Assembly (NCBI GenBank): GCA_041441455.1
Contig: JASDTB010000063.1
Location: 1-15,913 of the forward strand
Reading direction: 5' to 3'
Length of the DNA: 15,913 nt
Source: JAFIHK01 sp041441455
Lineage (GTDB): Bacteria > Bacteroidota > Bacteroidia > Bacteroidales > UBA932
Of this stretch, positions 6,731 to 14,700 are shown piece after piece (the stretch's first letter is position 1; each line of letters begins with the position of its first letter). The position numbers and the translations under genes were made by a program. Under the pieces are notes generated by a model that did not search any database, was not told the origin of the DNA, and saw only the letters and a program-made list of their open reading frames with translations.

Positions 6731-7963
6731 ATGAAAAAAATATCGCTCGTTTTATTCTCTTTTATCCTTCTTTTGACAGCTCCTGTATATGGTCAAAAGA
6801 TTAAGACAGGACTTGAGGTTTTGAAAAGTAAAAACTTTAAGGTGCTCGAAGGTAAAAGGGTTGGTTTGATTACGAATCCTACCGGAATCGATAATAATGT
6901 CAAATCTACCATTGATGTTCTGTTCGAGGCTAAAAATGTGAAGCTTGTTGCTCTATTTGGCCCTGAACATGGCGTTCGTGGTGATGTTCATGCTGGCGAT
7001 AAAGTAGATAACATGGCAGACCCAAAAACTGGTCTGCCTGTCTATTCACTTTATGGTAAGACAAGAAAAGCTACTCCTGAGATGCTGAAAGGAATCGATG
7101 TTCTTGTGTATGATATTCAAGATATTGGTTGTCGTTCTTTTACTTATATCTCAACTATGGGTCTTGCAATGGAGGCTGCTGCCGAAAACAATATTGAATT
7201 TGTTGTTTTAGACAGACCTAATCCGCTGGGAGGAAATAAGATCGAAGGTAACCTTGTTGAAGATGGATTTATCTCTTTTGTTAGTCAGTTTAAGATACCT
7301 TATGTTTATGGAATGACTTGTGGAGAGTTGGCAATGATGCTTAACGAAGAGAACATGTTAGGTAAAAAATGTAAATTGACTGTTGTTAAGATGGAGGGTT
7401 GGAAGAGAGATATGTTTTTTGAAGAGACTGGTCTGCAATGGGTTCCATCGTCTCCGCATATTCCGCATCCTCATAGTGCATACTTCTATCCGATCTCTGG
7501 AATTCTTGGGGAGTTAGGGTATATGTCTATTGGCGTTGGTTATACTATTCCATTTCAGATGTTTGCTGCTGAATGGATTGATGCAGATAAACTAGCTTCT
7601 TCTATGAATGCTCTCTCTATCCCTGGAGTTGTATTCCGTCCTATTCACATCAAGCCTTTCTATGCAACTGGTGTTGGCAAGAATCTTCAAGGTGTTCAGG
7701 TGCATTTAATGGATTTAAAGAAGGCACCTCTTTCGGAGATACAATTTAGATTAATGGATGTTCTGAATGAACTTTACCCAGATAAAGCTGTCTTTAAAAA
7801 TGCAGATGAGAAGCGTTACAGAATGTTTGACCAAGTCTCTGGATCGGATTTTATTCGTAAGAAGTTCTCTGAGCGTCATAAGTTCGAAGACATTAAGGAG
7901 TATTGGTACAAAGACGTTGAGTCTTTCCGCAAGCTATCTTCAAAATATTATTTGTATAAATAA
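6731..7963 (+). CDS. namZ: Exo-beta-N-acetylmuramidase NamZ (DUF1343, GH171)
   Basis: A 410-residue secreted enzyme. NamZ, characterised from Bacillus YbbC, releases MurNAc from the non-reducing end of peptidoglycan fragments; homologues occur in Bacteroidota, including the MurNAc auxotroph Tannerella. Residues 1-21 form a signal peptide (KK, hydrophobic core, then PVYG before Q22) without a lipobox cysteine, so the protein should be soluble in the periplasm. Family landmarks are LITNPTGID near 48-56, LFGPEHGVRGDVHAGD near 75-90, LVYDIQDIGCRSFTY near 124-138, LDRPNPLGGN near 160-169, TCGELAMMLN, and SSPHIPHPHSAYFYP near 240-254. Length is normal for the family and no key block is missing. It is the last gene of the + strand operon, directly after the AmpG-type importer, so the sugar it frees or the trimmed fragment could be taken up. 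A terminator follows at 7980-8019. Confidence 0.94.
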   Translation: MKKISLVLFSFILLLTAPVYGQKIKTGLEVLKSKNFKVLEGKRVGLITNPTGIDNNVKSTIDVLFEAKNVKLVALFGPEHGVRGDVHAGDKVDNMADPKTGLPVYSLYGKTRKATPEMLKGIDVLVYDIQDIGCRSFTYISTMGLAMEAAAENNIEFVVLDRPNPLGGNKIEGNLVEDGFISFVSQFKIPYVYGMTCGELAMMLNEENMLGKKCKLTVVKMEGWKRDMFFEETGLQWVPSSPHIPHPHSAYFYPISGILGELGYMSIGVGYTIPFQMFAAEWIDADKLASSMNALSIPGVVFRPIHIKPFYATGVGKNLQGVQVHLMDLKKAPLSEIQFRLMDVLNELYPDKAVFKNADEKRYRMFDQVSGSDFIRKKFSERHKFEDIKEYWYKDVESFRKLSSKYYLYK

Positions 7964-7979
7964 ATATTGAAAAATATCG

Positions 7980-8019
7980 AATAACTCGCTAAATGCAGAA
8001 GCATTAGCGAGTTATTTTA
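7980..8019 (+). terminator. Terminator at the end of the peptidoglycan operon
   Basis: A long hairpin: 7980-7996 pairs with 8001-8016 (16 bp with one bulged A) around an AGAA loop, followed by a short T-rich tail. It lies 16 bases after the namZ stop. The opposite strand has a TATTTTTC stretch beyond the stem, so it may also stop the convergent lanthipeptide operon, whose last stop codon is about 100 bases away. Confidence 0.8.
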
Positions 8020-8118
8020 TAATCATTTAAATAATGGGAGTAGGTCAATATATTAAATTTGTTTAAACGGACTCTGTCTAAAATTATGGGAGTTGCGGGA
8101 TTTCTACAGTTGATAATA

Positions 8119-9414
8119 TTATATAATTTTATCAAATAGTGCACGAATTGGTTGAATAAAACGCTCTATTAGCCGCATATCTTTTGTAACAATATCACCA
8201 GTTCCATCCATTTGTTGAATTAATTTCAGTTTTTCTTTGTAACTAGATTGCATACCATATGGAAATATTACCTCGCAGGCGTATCCTTCTTTCTCAGGTA
8301 CAGATGATAGGTTTTGAATTTCCCCTCTGAGAATACCAAACTCCATATAGGGATATCCGTTCAGTTTGATATTGACTTTTTGGCCCAGCACTACTCTACC
8401 AAATCCCGAAGAAGGGACATACATCTTACCAATGACTAGTGTCGTATCGTTCGGAACAATACTAGCTAGTCTTTCTCCAATCTGCACGTTCTGGTTTTTG
8501 CTCCAAAATTTAGTAAATGTAACCTTACCAGCTATTGGGGATTTGATTACGTACTTGTCTTTCCAAATGCTAATTTGTGAAATCAATTGCTGACGGCTTT
8601 TACTCAATTCAAGAATATAAGTTGCAACATCTGAGTCAAATTGGTTTGATAGCTCAATTAATTGCTGCTCCATTTGCATAACCATAAGCTCGGTATTCTT
8701 TAAACTGACTTCAAATCCTGCATGCGTACTTCTCTTTTGAATTAGGGACTGAAAGGAGCGTTCATAGTCAAGAGCTGAAATAACTTTATTGTTATATAGC
8801 ATAGAATCCCTCAGAAATTTTTTTTGTTCATAAGTCATGTCTGTGGCAATTATATTTTCCTGTTCTAACTGTTTTTTATAAAGTTCTTTATTTTTGATTA
8901 TTTGTGCAATAAGTAATTTTCTTTTTCTTGGTAAATAACTTGTTTTAAGATAATTTCTAAAGTCAATACACCGTTGTCTAAAATCGGCATAGTAAGTCTG
9001 TATTTCGCCCATTTGATATTCTTTTTCAATCCATGAATAGAACACAATAGTTTTAATATCTTTATCACTGTCTATTATAAGGTTGTGTTCAACTTCGAAA
9101 ACTGAAGAATAATTTGCAGTATTGAAAAGAAGTGCTATAATGGTTCCATTTGTTACCTTGTCTCCATCTCGTACAAATAGGCTGTCAATGCGTCCTTGCG
9201 CTTTTGTTATCAGGTCTGCAGGCGGGTTAGTTGTTGTTATTATGATAGGTGCTGTAATAGTTTGTGGATATTTGATGAAATAACAACCAACCATTATCCC
9301 TACAAAAATTATGAAAATCACACCCATTCCTCTTCGGATAACCCATGAAGGCAACTTTCCCATGATATCATTGACATCATCACTATGAAAATATGTTAGT
9401 TTGTTATCAGACAT
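8119..9414 (-). CDS. HlyD-family periplasmic adaptor (membrane fusion protein) of the peptide exporter
   Basis: A 431-residue adaptor linking an inner-membrane ABC exporter to an outer-membrane channel. It has a short cytoplasmic N-terminus, one membrane helix at about 29-48, and a first lipoyl half-motif (AQGRIDSLFVRDGDKV, about 72-87). A long coiled-coil region (about 100-280) follows, rich in K, E, Q and L heptads. The second lipoyl half (IKSPIAGKVTF, near 286-296) and a beta-barrel domain (IGKMYVPSSGFGRVVLGQKV) complete it. The ATG at 9414 is chosen. An in-frame TTG at 9432 would overlap the exporter gene, whereas the ATG gives a 7-base gap after the exporter stop. As the last gene of the - strand operon, directly after the peptidase-containing ABC transporter, its partner is clear. 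A TolC-like outer-membrane protein is not in the window. Confidence 0.92.
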   Translation of the reverse strand: MSDNKLTYFHSDDVNDIMGKLPSWVIRRGMGVIFIIFVGIMVGCYFIKYPQTITAPIIITTTNPPADLITKAQGRIDSLFVRDGDKVTNGTIIALLFNTANYSSVFEVEHNLIIDSDKDIKTIVFYSWIEKEYQMGEIQTYYADFRQRCIDFRNYLKTSYLPRKRKLLIAQIIKNKELYKKQLEQENIIATDMTYEQKKFLRDSMLYNNKVISALDYERSFQSLIQKRSTHAGFEVSLKNTELMVMQMEQQLIELSNQFDSDVATYILELSKSRQQLISQISIWKDKYVIKSPIAGKVTFTKFWSKNQNVQIGERLASIVPNDTTLVIGKMYVPSSGFGRVVLGQKVNIKLNGYPYMEFGILRGEIQNLSSVPEKEGYACEVIFPYGMQSSYKEKLKLIQQMDGTGDIVTKDMRLIERFIQPIRALFDKII

Positions 9415-9421
9415 TATTCTA

Positions 9422-11629
9422 TTAATTACCAAGTTCTAATTGATTTTGCACAAGATTGAAATAATTTTCTTTTTTAGCAACAAGTTGCATATGAGTACCT
9501 TCTTCTACAATTACACCTTTATTTATAACTACAATATTATCTGCATTTTTAACAGTACTTAACCGGTGTGCAACAATAACAACTGTTTTGTTATTAAAAA
9601 AATTTGTAAGTTGTTCCATGATTATTTTTTCATTAGTAGCATCCAAAGAGTTTGTTGCTTCGTCGAAAAACAAGTAATCAACATTTTTATATACAGCCCT
9701 TGCAATCAATATGCGTTGTTTTTGCCCAGTACTTAATCCATGACCTTCTTCTCCAATTTTTGTGTTATAACGCAATGGTAAAGAGTCAATAAAATCTCTA
9801 ATATTAGCAATTTCTACAGCTTTTTCAACGCGCTCCATATCATATTGATCTTCAGCTACTGTAATATTGGTTAAGATAGTATCAGAGAAAATGCGCCCTT
9901 CTTGCATAACTGCACCACAACATCTTCTCCAAGAACTGTCACTATACTTGATTAAAGCTGTGTCACCAAGCAATATTTCTCCTTCAACAGGATCATAAAA
10001 TTTCAATAACATTCTCAGCAAAGTTGTTTTCCCACTGCCACTTGTACCAACAATTGCTGTTGTTTTTCCTGCTGGAATTTTCAAATTAATAACATTCAAT
10101 ACCTTTTCTGAATTTGGACCTTCATATTGAAAAACGACATTTTTAAAAATAAGGTCTTTACCTTTGGGGATATCTTTAATTTTTAAAACATCGTCAGGTT
10201 CTTCGTCTTCTTTATTGTGAATTTCATTTAACCTTTCCAATGAAATTTTCGCATCCTGCGTTGCCTGCACAAATCCAATGAACTGAGACAAAGGAGCATT
10301 TAATTGTCCTATAATATATTGCATAGCCATCATCATACCTAGAGTCATTTCTCCATTAATTACCGAAGCTGTCGCAAGAAATGAGATAATAACATTTTTA
10401 GTCTGGTCTATAAACAGACCTCCTACTTCCTGTGTTTGCCCTAGAGTTAAGCTTTTTATACTTATTTTGTAGAGTTTAACTTGTATTTTCTCCCAAGACC
10501 AACGCTTTTGTTTTTCGTAATTATTGAGCTTTATTTCTTGCATTTCAGTAATTAACTGATAAATATTGTTCTGATTAGTTGCCGCCTCCTGAAAACGCAT
10601 ATAGTCTAAAGCCCGCCTACGTTTCATAAAAAGAATAATCCAGCAAATATATATTACACTTCCAAGTAGAAAAATTCCTAGAATTTGTATATTGTAACTC
10701 GACATTATACAACTATATACGACAAAAGTAATCACCGCCATAAAAATACTAATTAGTGAACCTGTAAGAAAACTTTGAATTCTACCATAATCACCAATAC
10801 GTTGTGTTATATCACCTACCATCTTCCTTTCAAAAAATGCAATAGGAAGTCGCATCAGTTTACTTAAAAAATCAGAAATTAAGGAAATGCTTATTCTTGC
10901 AGATATGTGTAACATCAGCCACCCACGAATCAGATTATTTATCGTCTGTCCTATTGTCAGCATGACTTGGGCAATTAGTATGATAATAACAAAATTAATA
11001 TCGTTATTTCCAATACCACTGTCTACAACAGCTTGAGTAAGAAAAGGGAATATTAAACTAATGATACTTCCAGTTAGCATCCCACCAAAAAGCTGAAAAA
11101 TATATCTCCTATAAGGCCGGAGATAACTTAATAAATACCAGAATTTGAGACCTTCATTTATTTGTCCTTCATCATTGTAAAATTTAGGAGTAAGATCAAA
11201 CAATAAAGTTATCCCAACTTTCTCATCACGTTCGTTAGTTGAAGATAACCATGACTTTAAGAAAGAATCTTTGTCATATTGTAGCAATCCCTGCGCTGGA
11301 TCAGAAATGCAAATCTTGTCAGGGTGATTATGCTTCCCTTTTTTTATATCATATATAACGACAAAATGTCGTTGATTCCAATGGGCTATGCAGGGAAATG
11401 AAACATCGTCTCTTAATTGCTCCCAAGTCAGTCTTACTCCATTTGTGTGGAAGCCTATACTTTCAGCTGCTTCACTAATACCCAACATGGATACACCTTC
11501 ACGTGTTACATAACATTTTTCTCTAAGATATTTAGATGGATAACTTTTACCATAATATTTTGCAATAATACGTAAACAAGTAGCTCCGCAATCCATTGAT
11601 TCCAATTGTTTATAAAAGGGGAAACTCAT
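9422..11629 (-). CDS. Peptidase-containing ABC transporter (C39 leader peptidase + exporter)
   Basis: A 735-residue fusion that cuts a leader peptide and exports the mature peptide across the inner membrane. Residues 1-130 are a C39 peptidase with all catalytic elements: oxyanion Q8, nucleophile C14 in MDCGATC, H88 in RHFVVIYDI and D110 in SDPAQG. C39 enzymes normally cut after a double-glycine leader. Residues 165-455 are the six-helix ABC membrane domain. The ATPase domain has Walker A GTSGSGKT (528-535), a Q-loop at MQEG, the signature LSTGQ (632-636, variant of LSGGQ), Walker B YLFFDE (652-657) and H-loop H688. All are present, so it should be active. The ATG at 11629 directly abuts the stop of the upstream SpaB_C gene, so translation is probably coupled. 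Class I lanthipeptides often use a LanT plus a separate LanP protease; here both roles fit one protein. Confidence 0.96.
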   Translation of the reverse strand: MSFPFYKQLESMDCGATCLRIIAKYYGKSYPSKYLREKCYVTREGVSMLGISEAAESIGFHTNGVRLTWEQLRDDVSFPCIAHWNQRHFVVIYDIKKGKHNHPDKICISDPAQGLLQYDKDSFLKSWLSSTNERDEKVGITLLFDLTPKFYNDEGQINEGLKFWYLLSYLRPYRRYIFQLFGGMLTGSIISLIFPFLTQAVVDSGIGNNDINFVIIILIAQVMLTIGQTINNLIRGWLMLHISARISISLISDFLSKLMRLPIAFFERKMVGDITQRIGDYGRIQSFLTGSLISIFMAVITFVVYSCIMSSYNIQILGIFLLGSVIYICWIILFMKRRRALDYMRFQEAATNQNNIYQLITEMQEIKLNNYEKQKRWSWEKIQVKLYKISIKSLTLGQTQEVGGLFIDQTKNVIISFLATASVINGEMTLGMMMAMQYIIGQLNAPLSQFIGFVQATQDAKISLERLNEIHNKEDEEPDDVLKIKDIPKGKDLIFKNVVFQYEGPNSEKVLNVINLKIPAGKTTAIVGTSGSGKTTLLRMLLKFYDPVEGEILLGDTALIKYSDSSWRRCCGAVMQEGRIFSDTILTNITVAEDQYDMERVEKAVEIANIRDFIDSLPLRYNTKIGEEGHGLSTGQKQRILIARAVYKNVDYLFFDEATNSLDATNEKIIMEQLTNFFNNKTVVIVAHRLSTVKNADNIVVINKGVIVEEGTHMQLVAKKENYFNLVQNQLELGN

Positions 11630-12517
11630 TTATTCAACTATTAATTTTGACGATTTATTCTTGTTTCTCGCAATAGAGGATTTATAATATCTATATAAAA
11701 AGTCATAAATAACTAATTCATAAGTGCGGTTAGATGAACGAAAAAGCCTATTCATTGTCATATGAATTAGACTTTTTATATGACTAATCAGATTGTTCCT
11801 ATCTCCAATGTATCCTTTAATAATTTGTTGTGAAAGTGGTTTTATCTTTTCAAATCGTTCTTTTATAAAATACTCATAGTCTTTTACTAGGCTGTTCTCA
11901 TCAAAACAGTTATCTATAGTTGATCTATTGGTCCGATATTTATTATTAATCTGATCAATTTGAGTTTGATTAGTAAACCCGAATTCCTTTTTATAATCCT
12001 TACTCAACTCAAGCAGTAGGTCACATTTATTTTGAAGGGAAAACTCGAATGAGTTCAAGATATCGTCTATTAGCTTAAGAGAAATACACCAACGATCTTT
12101 ATCTGGATCAACACTATTGATTAATGATTCAAGAATTTGAAGAATATAGATACTATCTATACAAAAGAATGTTTCAGAAATATCAATAAGTTTATCTCCA
12201 TATCTTTCTAATTCGCGACTATATGTATCACACATTATCTTAGTAACTAACCCACTTTCTAAAGTGTAATCAAAAGAAGAAGAGAATAATTTAAATATTT
12301 CATTATAGTAAGCAAAATCATTAATTTTAAGTCGTAATCTCAGATGAAAATTAGGGTCAGAGTACCGAATAAAGAACCATTTATCAATCATTTTTTGAAC
12401 TGTTAAATGGTTTGTCATTGGCAAAATTTTGTGAATTAAAATGTTGTCAGCAGTTTTAAATCCAGTATATATTTTAAAATATAGCCACTCACTACCTGGT
12501 ATAAAATCACGTTTCAT
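11630..12517 (-). CDS. SpaB_C / thiopeptide-type bacteriocin biosynthesis protein (stand-alone LanB elimination domain)
   Basis: A 295-residue protein matching the C-terminal glutamate-elimination domain of LanB dehydratases, encoded as its own gene. Visible signatures are the PGSEWLYFKIYTG opening at 7-19, WFFIRYSDPNFHLRLRL (47-63), CDTYSRELERYG (96-107) and a late LIHMTMNRLFR segment with H252. The last resembles the His-containing motif needed for elimination in NisB-like enzymes; this residue match is inferred. In lanthipeptide synthesis it would remove glutamate from glutamylated Ser/Thr to give dehydroalanine or dehydrobutyrine. It lies 11 bases after the LanB N-terminal gene and abuts the exporter gene, so the pair forms a split dehydratase as in thiopeptide and pinensin-type clusters. 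A homologous fold also occurs in thiopeptide pyridine synthases. With only one such copy here, elimination is the simpler reading. Confidence 0.92.
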   Translation of the reverse strand: MKRDFIPGSEWLYFKIYTGFKTADNILIHKILPMTNHLTVQKMIDKWFFIRYSDPNFHLRLRLKINDFAYYNEIFKLFSSSFDYTLESGLVTKIMCDTYSRELERYGDKLIDISETFFCIDSIYILQILESLINSVDPDKDRWCISLKLIDDILNSFEFSLQNKCDLLLELSKDYKKEFGFTNQTQIDQINNKYRTNRSTIDNCFDENSLVKDYEYFIKERFEKIKPLSQQIIKGYIGDRNNLISHIKSLIHMTMNRLFRSSNRTYELVIYDFLYRYYKSSIARNKNKSSKLIVE

Positions 12518-12528
12518 TGGTTCTGATT

Positions 12529-14685
12529 TTATTTATAATTATAAAATGAAAAAAGGAACTCTCCACAAAATCCATAACCCTTGTTTTTTACTACTGAACA
12601 AGTATCGTCATAAAGAAATTCACTTATAACAATTTTCTTGTTTTTTAGAATGATAGAAAGGAATGTCCGAATACTTAAAATGTCTGATAAATCAATAAAA
12701 AGGTCATTGTCTCCAACAGGTATCGTTATAAACTGGGGGATACCTCTTGTTTTTTGTAATGCTTTAATATTCAATAATATTAGTTCGCTTTCCATTTTGT
12801 CAAATCCTTTTATTTCATCTTCTATCAGAAGCCAGGACGCACGTGATAGGATTACATTTTTGTATACTATCCGCGGAAATGATTTAAATAAATCAAGCAA
12901 TCCACTTGTGTTAAGATAAAAACCTCCTCTCTTATTTTGATTTTGCAAGTCACATAAAAAATGGTATAATGGCAAACTATTGCTTGCATAATTATGCGCA
13001 GTTGTCAATCTTGGTATTACTTCTTTATCATGACTCACTGATCGGAGTAATATCTTATTTTTTCTTAAAGAAATTGTTAAATCCGATAATGGAATACGAT
13101 GCTCTTTATCAACTCCTGAATTTGCCAAATATGGAATTTCATAATCCCTTATCGAAGGGCGTGCAAGAATATTTCCAATACGAGACTCAGGTAAATGTAT
13201 TATTTCTGCATAAATTACATCGCTATTCATTTTCTGCTCAAAATCAGTAATCTGCTTTGTATGTTTGTACAAACTATCGTCCAAATGGCAAAATCGACCT
13301 AGAAGATTAGCCGCGCATGAACCGCCACAAGATGATAAATATATCATTCTATCTTTCCCGTTATCTTTTAATATCTGACACATAACAGATAAAGTTGAAT
13401 GACAATTTTCCCAGTCTGTATGTAAAGTTGGAAAATCTGAATCCGAAATGTGGATGATAGGATTTTTAAGATTTCTATTGATTTCGTTATATTTTTTCAA
13501 CAATGTAATCTGACATTGATCCATATTCATTTGCAATTTGTTGTTTGTGTAATATGTAATGAATAGGTCATCAACTAAAGGATTTATGTCTTTGTTATCA
13601 ACGTTCTGCAAATACCCAATACCTAATTCCGTGTCTAATGCTTTAAGTATGGGTACCTCTTGGGACTCATAACGCAAGCTAAAAGCCTTTTTAAACCGAT
13701 CAAGATTTGTGTCAAATGGAATGGGAGTTATTTTATTAAGAAAATTAAGCGCTTCCAAAATATCATTTATTATCTCTTTTGAAACTGACGCCTTTATTAT
13801 CGGTTTGTATAAATCTGTCTGAAAAAGATATTTTATTTCATAAGGAACTTTTGTTTGCTGGACAAGATCAATAATATTATCATATTGTTTTATAGTGGAT
13901 CCTATTTTGTTTTCATCAATTTCTTTTAACCCTAATTGAATTTTTTTTAATATCTCAACTTTCATTTCTATTCCCTCAATCTTGGAAATCTTGGAAATAA
14001 AAGCATCAAGCTGATCATTACTTGAAACAGAAACTTCTAGTTCGCTCTTAAGTAACTGATTTTCTATTAACTCATATACAAATTCGGTTGCTTCCTCGAT
14101 AGTTATTTCGTCATCTATTATTAATCTTGATAGTTCATTAACGGTTTTACCTTCTTTTGCTGAATTTAGAATTTTACTTAAATAATCTGATTTTTCTACT
14201 TCTGAAATTCTGTGAATTCTGTGAGTCTTGTTGTAATAATATTCAACATATCGAATTTTATCTCCTAATAGATAAATGCTATCATTTGGAAAAAAAAGAA
14301 GTTGATTCTTGATTTCTGATTGTTGCTCAAAGTGCTGAATTAAAGAGCATAAATAATTCATATCTAAGCGAGTACATCTGCGATATTGCCAAATATCATC
14401 TAAGATAACTTCTGTTGTTTCTCCAATTGTTCCTGAGGAACACCCTGCGAATAAACCAAAAGGAGTAGAACGTGTACAAGCACGGGAATAATATTTATAA
14501 AGAGAAATTTTATGTTTTAAATTTAAAAGAGAACTATTGTCTGCTTTTTTCTTTTCATCATAAAAATCTGGTGAAGCTAAAAATAATGCTTCTTCGAAAA
14601 TGGTATTGTCAAAATTAATTTGATTATGATTTGAGAATGGAAATAATGGTGTTCTCAAAACAAATGTTTCGAATGGTTTATACAT
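12529..14685 (-). CDS. LanB-type lantibiotic dehydratase, glutamylation domain only
   Basis: A 718-residue enzyme of the LanB N-terminal family, which uses glutamyl-tRNA to glutamylate Ser/Thr of a precursor peptide. Diagnostic blocks are YYSRACTRSTPFGLFAG (65-81, the conserved R-x-TPFGLF motif), LSSCGGSCAANLLGRFC (near 450-467), IIHLPESRIGNILARP followed by DYEIPYLANSG (near 490-520), the LTTAHNY block, and KTRGIPQFITIPVGDNDLFIDL (in two parts near 645-667). Full LanB proteins are about 1,000 residues; this one stops after the glutamylation region and the missing elimination part is the next gene. The ATG at 14685 opens with the typical YKPFETFVLRTP segment. It lies 15 bases after the S41 peptidase stop. 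Precursor recognition normally involves a RiPP-recognition element within this domain. I see no frameshift or internal damage. Confidence 0.95.
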   Translation of the reverse strand: MYKPFETFVLRTPLFPFSNHNQINFDNTIFEEALFLASPDFYDEKKKADNSSLLNLKHKISLYKYYSRACTRSTPFGLFAGCSSGTIGETTEVILDDIWQYRRCTRLDMNYLCSLIQHFEQQSEIKNQLLFFPNDSIYLLGDKIRYVEYYYNKTHRIHRISEVEKSDYLSKILNSAKEGKTVNELSRLIIDDEITIEEATEFVYELIENQLLKSELEVSVSSNDQLDAFISKISKIEGIEMKVEILKKIQLGLKEIDENKIGSTIKQYDNIIDLVQQTKVPYEIKYLFQTDLYKPIIKASVSKEIINDILEALNFLNKITPIPFDTNLDRFKKAFSLRYESQEVPILKALDTELGIGYLQNVDNKDINPLVDDLFITYYTNNKLQMNMDQCQITLLKKYNEINRNLKNPIIHISDSDFPTLHTDWENCHSTLSVMCQILKDNGKDRMIYLSSCGGSCAANLLGRFCHLDDSLYKHTKQITDFEQKMNSDVIYAEIIHLPESRIGNILARPSIRDYEIPYLANSGVDKEHRIPLSDLTISLRKNKILLRSVSHDKEVIPRLTTAHNYASNSLPLYHFLCDLQNQNKRGGFYLNTSGLLDLFKSFPRIVYKNVILSRASWLLIEDEIKGFDKMESELILLNIKALQKTRGIPQFITIPVGDNDLFIDLSDILSIRTFLSIILKNKKIVISEFLYDDTCSVVKNKGYGFCGEFLFSFYNYK

Positions 14686-14700
14686 GTTGCAGTTATTATT

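Noticed and set aside
8110..8135. Inverted repeat TTGATAA/TTATCAA across the HlyD stop codon as a terminator
   Set aside because: The stem is only 7 AT-rich pairs and no T run follows on the minus strand; the hairpin at 7980-8019 is a better end point.
9415..9432. TTG start for the HlyD gene
   Set aside because: It overlaps the exporter gene and adds six residues; an ATG at 9414 gives normal operon spacing.
11630..12517. Thiopeptide pyridine synthase (TbtD-like) instead of an elimination domain
   Set aside because: Thiopeptide clusters carry a separate elimination protein plus the synthase, and azole-forming YcaO and dehydrogenase genes; only one SpaB_C-like gene and no YcaO are visible.
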